A DNA stretch of 64,000 nucleotides from Dyadobacter sp. MSC1_007 (GTDB lineage Bacteria; Bacteroidota; Bacteroidia; Cytophagales; Spirosomataceae): positions 62,001-126,000 of the forward strand of contig NZ_JAMOZL010000004.1 in assembly GCF_023667495.1 (NCBI RefSeq). The letters are read 5' to 3'. The notes beneath the pieces are model-generated. The model was not told where the DNA came from. It saw only the letters and a program-made list of their open reading frames with translations, and did not search any database. The translations under genes and the position numbers were made by a program. This document shows, piece after piece, positions 35,029-41,063 of this stretch (within the stretch, counting starts at the first letter, position 1; each line of letters starts with the position of its first letter).

Positions 35029-35074
35029 TACCATTAACACTTAACAAAATTTGAACCGCTACTTACCAAATATC

Positions 35075-36205
35075 ATGAAAAGACATATTCTGATCATAAC
35101 CGCCGTCGCCTCCCTGCTCGCCGCCTGCTCGGCCAAGAAAGAAGGTTTGGAAGGCAAAAAAGAGGAACTTCAGCAACTGAAAACCGCACAGGCCGAGAAC
35201 GAAAAGAAGATCAAGGCTTTGGAAATTGAAATAGCAAAACTCGATCCGAAAAAAGCGGGTGAAGCGAAAGTAAAACCGGTGGCCATCGACACATTGAATG
35301 CGGAAACATTCAGGCACTATGTCGAACTGCAGGGCACCGTGGACGCTAAGAACAACGTTATGGTAACTCCCAAAACAAGTGGCGTGATTGTCGCCATGTA
35401 TGTGAAGGAAGGTGACGCAGTGAGAGCAGGTTCCGTTATCGGCAAGATCGACAACAGTATTCTTACCGAGTCTATCGAAGAGCTGAAAACATCGCTCAGT
35501 CTAGCAAATACGCTTTTTGAAAAGCAGAAAAACCTTTGGGACCAGAAAATCGGGACTGAACTTCAGTATCTGCAGGCGAAGAACAATAAAGAATCGCTGG
35601 AAAGAAAGCTAAGCACATTGAACACGCAGCTTTCTCAAACCAACATCGTATCGCCGATGGCCGGTGTGGTGGATATGGTTAATATTAAAGTGGGTGAAAT
35701 GGCATCTCCGGGCGTTGGCGTGGTGCGGATCGTGAACCTGAGCAATCTCAAAGTTTCCGCCAAAGTATCCGATACCTATGCTGCGAGTGTGAAAAAAGGT
35801 GACGAAGTGATCGTTAAGTTTCCTGATTTGAAAAAGGAATACAAAGCACGCGTTACGTTCGTAAGCACAGCCGTGGACCCGCTTTCAAGGACATTCACAA
35901 TCGAGGCAAATCTACCTTCGGACCGCAACATCAAACCTAATATGATGGCACAAGTCCAGATCAACGACGCTACGAGCAAAAATGCGCTGGTGATCGACCA
36001 GAACTTCGTTCAAAACACTGAAAAAGGGAATGTAGTGTATGTGGCTGCCACAGAAGGGAACAAGAAAGTGGCCAAGGCGCGTGAGGTGAAGACGGGTTTG
36101 AGCTACAATGGCAAAATCGAGATCCTGTCGGGATTATCTGCCGGCGACCAACTGATTACCCTGGGTTACCAGGAAGTTTCCGACGGCCAGCCGATTAGTT
36201 ACTAA
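35075..36205 (+). CDS. RND efflux periplasmic adaptor (membrane fusion protein), lipoprotein
   Basis: A 376-residue adaptor. I start at MKRHILIITAVASLLAAC (lipobox LAAC), so it is probably anchored in the inner membrane by lipid. An unusual coiled-coil segment directly follows the Cys (KKEGLEGKKEELQQLKTAQAENEKKIKALEIEIAKL split over residues 20-55). Then come the lipoyl-type half-motifs (VAMYVKEGDAVRAGSVIGKID and VSPMAGVVDMVNIKVGEMASPG in sequence order), the alpha-hairpin, and the beta-barrel domains. It links TolC with the RND permease. Confidence 0.92.
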   Translation: MKRHILIITAVASLLAACSAKKEGLEGKKEELQQLKTAQAENEKKIKALEIEIAKLDPKKAGEAKVKPVAIDTLNAETFRHYVELQGTVDAKNNVMVTPKTSGVIVAMYVKEGDAVRAGSVIGKIDNSILTESIEELKTSLSLANTLFEKQKNLWDQKIGTELQYLQAKNNKESLERKLSTLNTQLSQTNIVSPMAGVVDMVNIKVGEMASPGVGVVRIVNLSNLKVSAKVSDTYAASVKKGDEVIVKFPDLKKEYKARVTFVSTAVDPLSRTFTIEANLPSDRNIKPNMMAQVQINDATSKNALVIDQNFVQNTEKGNVVYVAATEGNKKVAKAREVKTGLSYNGKIEILSGLSAGDQLITLGYQEVSDGQPISY

Positions 36206-36264
36206 TACGAAGAGTGATGACCGTCAAGGTCAGTTATAGTCAGGAGTTGTCAAGAACGCACAAT

Positions 36265-36296
36265 TCACTCATTCAGTCATTCACTCATTCACTCAT
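36265..36296 (+). repeat. Four tandem 8-bp repeats directly before the RND permease gene
   Basis: TCACTCAT, TCAGTCAT, TCACTCAT, TCACTCAT in perfect 8-bp register, ending 8 bp before the permease ATG. The tract lies in the only long gap (99 bp) within the operon and could be a slippage-prone 5' element. Confidence 0.8.
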
Positions 36297-36304
36297 TCAA
36301 CATT

Positions 36305-39300
36305 ATGAAATTCAGCGAATATAAAACCTTAGGCTTCACCAACTGGTGCGTAGAGAACCGGACGACCGTCTACATCTTTACGTTCATCATTACGTTGGCC
36401 GGGTTCATGGTTTACAACAACCTGCCCAAGGAGCAATTCCCGGACATTAAAATACCCCAGATCTATATTAATACCGTTTATTTCGGAACGGCACCAGCCG
36501 ATATCGAGAATACGATCAACAAACCGATTGAAAAGCAGCTCAAATCGCTGAGCGGGGTGAAGAAGATTAAATCCAATGCATTGCAGGACGTTTCGGTAAT
36601 CCTGGTTGAATTTACCCCCGACGTAGCCGTAGAAGTTGCATTACAGCGGGTGCGTGACGCGGTAGACAAAGCCAAAACCGACCTGCCCCAGAACCTCGAC
36701 TCCGGCCCTACCGCCCAGGACGTCAACTTCTCGGAATTTCCGATCATGAACGTCAACATTGCGGGTAATTATTCTTTGAAGCAATTGAAAGAATATGCGG
36801 AAGACTTGCAGGACGGGATCGAAGCATTGCCTGAAATTACCCGTGTAGACATCCTTGGGGCATTGAACCGCGAAATCCAGATCAATGTGAACCTGGACCG
36901 CATGAAGTCGACAGGCTTGACTTTCTTCGACATTCAAACTGCTGTTCAAGGGGAGAACATTAACGTTTCCGGCGGTGAGCTTAATGTAGAAGGTGTACGC
37001 CGCACATTACGCGTAAAAGGGGAATATACCAATGTAGCCGACATGGCTAACATCCGTATCCGTACGTCGACAGGGGCGACTGTGCGCCTGGGAGACATTG
37101 CGGAGGTAACCGACAGCTTTGAAGAGCAGCAGGATTTTGCGCGTCTGGCCAACAAATCCGTTATCACACTGAACGTCATCAAACGTTCCGGCGAAAACCT
37201 TGTGGACGCAGCGGACAAAATTGAAAACGTCATCGCGGATTATAAGGAAAACCGGTTCCCAACCGGACTGGACGTCAAAATAACAGCCGACCAATCCATT
37301 CAAACACGTGCCGACCTGCATGACCTCATCAACACCGTTGTACTCGGTTTTATATTCGTAGTAATGGTATTGATGTTCTTTATGGGTGTGCGCGACGCGA
37401 TCTTCGTGGGACTTTCCGTGCCATTGTCCGCATTGGTAGCCTTCGTAATGATGCCGATCATCGGGCCAATGGTAGGAACAGAATTTACCCTGAACACCAT
37501 CGTATTGTTCGCATTCCTCCTCGGTATTGGTCTCGTGGTGGATGATGCCATTGTGGTAATCGAAAACACGCACAGGCTTTTCAACCAGCATAAGGACTGG
37601 ACTATCCAGCAGGCGGTAAAAGCGGCAGCAGGTGAGGTATTTATTCCGGTACTTTCCGGAACGCTAACAACCATTGCGCCATTCTTCCCGCTGCTGTTCT
37701 GGTCGGGTATTGTGGGTGAATTCATGAAATTCATGCCGCTGACGCTTATTATCACGCTTGGCGCCTCGCTTTTTGTGGCTTATGTGATGAACCCTGTATT
37801 TGCGGTTTCATTCATGGGCCGTCATGAAGATGAAAAAGAAGCGCACGACACCAGTTTCAAAGCGATCCGCAGACCACTGATCATTTTGGTAGTGGCAGCG
37901 ATGATCGGTTATCTAATCGATCGCGGCGTTGGTAACTTCTTCGTATTTATCCTGATCCTCTGGGTATTCAACCATTATATTCTGACGCCAAGAATACTTG
38001 TTCCGTTCCAGGACAGACTTTTGCCCGCATTGAAAAACGGGTATCGCCACCTGATCGACTGGCTATTGCGCGGATGGAGACCGGTTGTTGCCATTGTGCT
38101 GGTATTCGGTTTACTGATCTTCACATTCGTGCTCACAGGCATCGTACAACCGAAAGTACTGTTCTTCCCAAGCGGTGACCCGGATTACGTTTATGTGTAT
38201 AACAAGCTGCCAATCGGAACGGATGCCCGTGTGACGGATTCTGTTACCAGGATTATTGAGAAGCGTGTTTTTGATGTTCTGGAAAAAGAAAAAGCAATGG
38301 ATATGGTCAATTCCGTGATTGCTAACGTAGGCAAGAACGCGGGTGACCCTTACAATCCTGACCGCTCTGCTACGCCGCATAAATCGAAAGTTACGGTTGC
38401 ATTTGTATACGGTACAGAACGCGGCGGACGGTCGTCCGAGCTGATCCTCCGTAAGATCCGCGATGCTGTTTCGGGAATCCCGGGAGCTGAAATATCCGTT
38501 GAACGCGAAGCAGTAGGACCGCCAACCGGAAAACCGATTTCGATCGAAATTTCGGGTGATGAATTTGAAGTGCTTCAAAAACTTGAAAAAACGGTATTGC
38601 AACGTGTTCAGGATTCGGGTATCGAAGGGATCGACCAGCTTCGTTCGGACCTTGTTACCAACAAGCCTGAAATTGTGATCGATATCGATCGCGAAAAAGC
38701 ACAGCGCGAAGGCATCAGTTCGCAACAGGTCGCATTGGCAGTCCGTACAGCACTATTTGGTCTTGAAGTTTCCAAATTCCGCGACGATAAGGACGAGTAT
38801 CCGATCATGGTAAGGCTTGAAAAAGACGACCGTGAGCAGATCGAAAAGCTGTTGAGCCTCAACGTTGTTTACCGCGATATGAATATGGGCGGCGCATTAC
38901 GCCAGGTACCGATCACCTCTGTGGCTAATATCCATTATTCGACCACATTCAGCCAGATCAACCGGCAAGACCAACGCCGTATTGTAACGTTGGGGTCGGA
39001 CGTTTTGCCTGGCTACAATGCCAATGAGATCGTTGCCCAGATCCAGACGCTGATCGAAGATATGGAAGTGCCTAATGGCTATATCATCAAAATGGGTGGC
39101 GAGCAGGAAGAGCAAAACGAGTCGATGTCGTTCCTTGGGACCGCATTCGGCGCGGCGATTATGCTGATTTACCTCATCCTGGCGACGCAGTTCAACTCAG
39201 TGATCAAACCGTTCATTATCTTCTTTACGATCGTTCTATCGCTGATCGGGGTGTTGCTCGGATTTATCATTTTCAACAAAGATTTCTCGATCATCATGTC

Positions 39301-39736
39301 TGGTGTGGGTATTATTGCGCTGGCTGGTATTGTGGTGAAGAACGGAATTTTGCTCATTGAGTTCATCGAAGAGCTCCGCGGGCGCGGGTATCCTATGCGC
39401 GAGGCGATCATCGAAGGTGGCGCCATTCGTCTGACACCCGTGCTTCTGACCGCGTCAGCTGCCGTACTCGGCCTCGTGCCACTTGCATTGGGTATCACCG
39501 TCGACTTCGTCGGCCTGTTCCGTAACCTGGAACCGCATTTGATCATCGGAGGGCCTAGCTCTGTATTCTGGAACATCCTGGCATGGACCATCATTTTCGG
39601 TCTTACCTTCTCCACAATACTTACATTGGTGATGGTGCCCTGCATGTATTACGTCAACGAGCGGGTCCGCGATAAATGGTTCAGAAAGGGGAAAACCGAA
39701 GTGGTAAACCCTAACTGGCAGAACGAGACCATTTAA
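36305..39736 (+). CDS. RND (HAE1/AcrB-like) efflux permease
   Basis: A 1143-residue inner-membrane proton-driven pump. Recognisable features are NRTTVYIFTFIITLAGFMVYNNLPKEQFP at helix 1, GIGLVVDDAIVVIENTHR in helix 4 with the paired Asp residues of the proton relay, and the repeat-2 counterpart GIIALAGIVVKNGILLIEFI. It is about 90 residues longer than AcrB. The excess lies between helices 6 and 7 (about residues 507-583), where a charged stretch and two extra hydrophobic segments (LIILVVAAMIGYLI and FFVFILILWVF) are found. Substrate is unknown. Confidence 0.95.
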   Translation: MKFSEYKTLGFTNWCVENRTTVYIFTFIITLAGFMVYNNLPKEQFPDIKIPQIYINTVYFGTAPADIENTINKPIEKQLKSLSGVKKIKSNALQDVSVILVEFTPDVAVEVALQRVRDAVDKAKTDLPQNLDSGPTAQDVNFSEFPIMNVNIAGNYSLKQLKEYAEDLQDGIEALPEITRVDILGALNREIQINVNLDRMKSTGLTFFDIQTAVQGENINVSGGELNVEGVRRTLRVKGEYTNVADMANIRIRTSTGATVRLGDIAEVTDSFEEQQDFARLANKSVITLNVIKRSGENLVDAADKIENVIADYKENRFPTGLDVKITADQSIQTRADLHDLINTVVLGFIFVVMVLMFFMGVRDAIFVGLSVPLSALVAFVMMPIIGPMVGTEFTLNTIVLFAFLLGIGLVVDDAIVVIENTHRLFNQHKDWTIQQAVKAAAGEVFIPVLSGTLTTIAPFFPLLFWSGIVGEFMKFMPLTLIITLGASLFVAYVMNPVFAVSFMGRHEDEKEAHDTSFKAIRRPLIILVVAAMIGYLIDRGVGNFFVFILILWVFNHYILTPRILVPFQDRLLPALKNGYRHLIDWLLRGWRPVVAIVLVFGLLIFTFVLTGIVQPKVLFFPSGDPDYVYVYNKLPIGTDARVTDSVTRIIEKRVFDVLEKEKAMDMVNSVIANVGKNAGDPYNPDRSATPHKSKVTVAFVYGTERGGRSSELILRKIRDAVSGIPGAEISVEREAVGPPTGKPISIEISGDEFEVLQKLEKTVLQRVQDSGIEGIDQLRSDLVTNKPEIVIDIDREKAQREGISSQQVALAVRTALFGLEVSKFRDDKDEYPIMVRLEKDDREQIEKLLSLNVVYRDMNMGGALRQVPITSVANIHYSTTFSQINRQDQRRIVTLGSDVLPGYNANEIVAQIQTLIEDMEVPNGYIIKMGGEQEEQNESMSFLGTAFGAAIMLIYLILATQFNSVIKPFIIFFTIVLSLIGVLLGFIIFNKDFSIIMSGVGIIALAGIVVKNGILLIEFIEELRGRGYPMREAIIEGGAIRLTPVLLTASAAVLGLVPLALGITVDFVGLFRNLEPHLIIGGPSSVFWNILAWTIIFGLTFSTILTLVMVPCMYYVNERVRDKWFRKGKTEVVNPNWQNETI

Positions 39737-39744
39737 GCAAACTA

Positions 39745-39804
39745 TGGATTATTGTCTGTTTCAGGGATCACAATTTTTTTGAATCAGAAATAGACAATAA
39801 TCCA
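39745..39804. terminator. Long inverted repeat after the RND operon
   Basis: An 18-bp arm (TGGATTATTGTCTGTTTC) pairs with 39787-39804 in 17 of 18 positions across a 24-nt loop. It starts 8 bp after the permease stop, so it probably ends the efflux operon. Confidence 0.65.
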
Positions 39805-39860
39805 AAACATTTATAGATTTGCAACCCCAAAGAGTACCGTAGAGCGATCTACAAACAGTT

Positions 39861-39934
39861 CGGGATGTAGCGCAGCCCGGTAGCGCACTAGCATGGGGTG
39901 CTAGGGGTCGCAAGTTCGAATCTTGTCATCCCGA
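39861..39934 (+). tRNA. tRNA-Pro (anticodon GGG)
   Basis: A complete cloverleaf: acceptor CGGGATG / CATCCCG with discriminator A; D arm GCGC-AGCCCGGTA-GCGC; anticodon stem CTAGC / GCTAG with loop ATGGGGT, giving anticodon GGG; variable GGGTC; T arm GCAAG-TTCGAAT-CTTGT. The 5' C and acceptor are as in other bacterial tRNA-Pro. CCA is not encoded. A terminator follows at once. Confidence 0.93.
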
Positions 39935-39936
39935 CA

Positions 39937-39965
39937 AAAGCCTGGTCGAAAGACCGGGCTTTTTC
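39937..39965 (+). terminator. Terminator of tRNA-Pro
   Basis: AAAGCCTGGTC-GAAA-GACCGGGCTTTTT: an almost perfect stem with a GAAA tetraloop and a T run. It is repeated identically or nearly so in each following array unit. Confidence 0.9.
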
Positions 39966-39974
39966 GGTTTAAAT

Positions 39975-40328
39975 GTGCACTACCATGGGGTGCCAGGGGT
40001 CGCAAGCCTACGCGGCGCGGTCCGAATCTTGTCATCCCGACAAAAGCCTGGTCGAAAGACCGGGCTTTTTCGGTTTAAATGCGCACTAGCATGGGGTGCC
40101 AAGGGTCGCAAGCCTACGCGGCGCGGTCCGAATCTTGTCATCCCGACAAAAGCCTGGTCGAAAGACCGGGCTTTTTCGGTTTAAATGCGCACTAGCATGG
40201 GGTGCCAGGGGTCGCAAGCCTACGCGGCGCGGTCCGAATCTTGTCATCCCGACAAAAGCCTGGTCGAAAGACCGGGCTTTTTCAGTTTAATGCGCACTAG
40301 CATGGGGTGCCAAGGGGTCGCAAGCCTA
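39975..40328 (+). repeat. Tandem array of degenerate tRNA-Pro 3' portions, each with the terminator
   Basis: Three complete units (39975-40080, 106 bp; 40081-40186, 106 bp; 40187-40291, 105 bp) and a partial fourth (40292-40328) follow the intact tRNA. Each starts with the last D-stem bases of tRNA-Pro (GCGCACTAGC), contains the anticodon loop ATGGGGT, the 3' acceptor strand CATCCCG and the GAAA-loop terminator. Each has the same 14-bp insertion CCTACGCGGCGCGG in the T arm, absent from the real tRNA. They lack the 5' acceptor and D arm, so they cannot fold as tRNAs. The corresponding part of the real tRNA and its terminator is 39883-39974 (92 bp). Confidence 0.9.
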
Positions 40329-40330
40329 AT

Positions 40331-40435
40331 ATGTTTTTATTGAAAATCACGACTGTTACTCTTATACTTGCATTAGTTTTAGTTATACTTTCTGCCGGTA
40401 ACAGCAACTCAACCAAGAAGACTTCAGATGAATAG
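40331..40435 (+). CDS. Possible 34-residue membrane peptide upstream of response regulator
   Basis: A short open frame MFLLKITTVTLILALVLVIL followed by SAGNSNSTKKTSDE: one hydrophobic helix and a polar tail. It starts where the tRNA-derived array ends, and its stop codon overlaps the response-regulator start (GATGAATAG). It could be a leader peptide coupling translation of the regulator, or chance. No homology is known to me. Confidence 0.3.
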   Translation: MFLLKITTVTLILALVLVILSAGNSNSTKKTSDE

Positions 40436-41063
40436 AATCCTGGTAGCAGATGATCATTCCATCGTCCGTTTTGGATTAAAAAATATGCTCGAGGCATCAT
40501 TCCCGGATTGCAAAGTGGATGAGGCCCGCAATGGTGAGGAAGTTATGGAACGGGTACGAAAAAATGACTATCAGCTCATTCTCCTCGATCTTGTTATGCC
40601 GAATACCGATCCTGGTAACCTGTTGCATTTTATTAAAAATTCTAATGGACAGACCAAAGTACTTGTGATCTCAATGAATGAAGAGGAGTTGTGGGGTATG
40701 CGATCAATTCAACTTGGTGCACAAGGCTATCTGCAGAAAAATGCGCCGAATGAAGAACTCGAAGTGGCAGTGAAAACAGTCATGGCCGGGAAAAAATATA
40801 TAAGCAATAAGCTTACCAACATTGTGATCGAATCCTCGCTTGAAGGGAAATCCATTAATCCGTTTGATCTGCTTACCTCAAGAGAATTCCAGGTTGCGAT
40901 GCTTATGCTGCAAGATATCTCACCTGCAAAGATTAGCGAAACATTACAGGTGCAATATGGTACAGTTAATACGTTGAAGCACCGTATTTTTAATAAGCTG
41001 AATGTCTCCAGCCGGAAAGAGTTGGTCACACTTGCTTCCGCCTATGCAATTCCTGGGGAGTAA
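40428..41063 (+). CDS. LuxR/NarL-type response regulator (module 1)
   Basis: A 211-residue regulator. The receiver domain has the acidic pocket DDH (8-10) and phosphoacceptor D54 in LLDLVMP; the output is a LuxR-type helix-turn-helix (TSREFQVAMLMLQDISPAKISETLQVQYGTVNTLKHRIFNKL). The 3' end overlaps the convergent giant kinase gene by 38 bp. The recognition helix region (QYGTVNTLKHRIF) resembles that of the module 2 regulator (KVSTVGTQKNRIF). It probably acts on the surface-protein promoters nearby, with the kinase as its partner. Confidence 0.9.
   Translation: MNRILVADDHSIVRFGLKNMLEASFPDCKVDEARNGEEVMERVRKNDYQLILLDLVMPNTDPGNLLHFIKNSNGQTKVLVISMNEEELWGMRSIQLGAQGYLQKNAPNEELEVAVKTVMAGKKYISNKLTNIVIESSLEGKSINPFDLLTSREFQVAMLMLQDISPAKISETLQVQYGTVNTLKHRIFNKLNVSSRKELVTLASAYAIPGE

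Noticed and set aside
39975..40290. Open reading frames of 69 and 64 residues within the tRNA-derived array
   Set aside because: They are translations of the 106-bp repeat units and terminators, with no start signals or protein character.
39975..40328. Array units as additional functional tRNA-Pro genes
   Set aside because: They lack the 5' acceptor strand and D arm and carry a 14-bp insertion that destroys the T arm.
39975..40328. CRISPR-like repeat array
   Set aside because: Units are contiguous 105-106 bp tandem copies without unique spacers; no cas genes are present.
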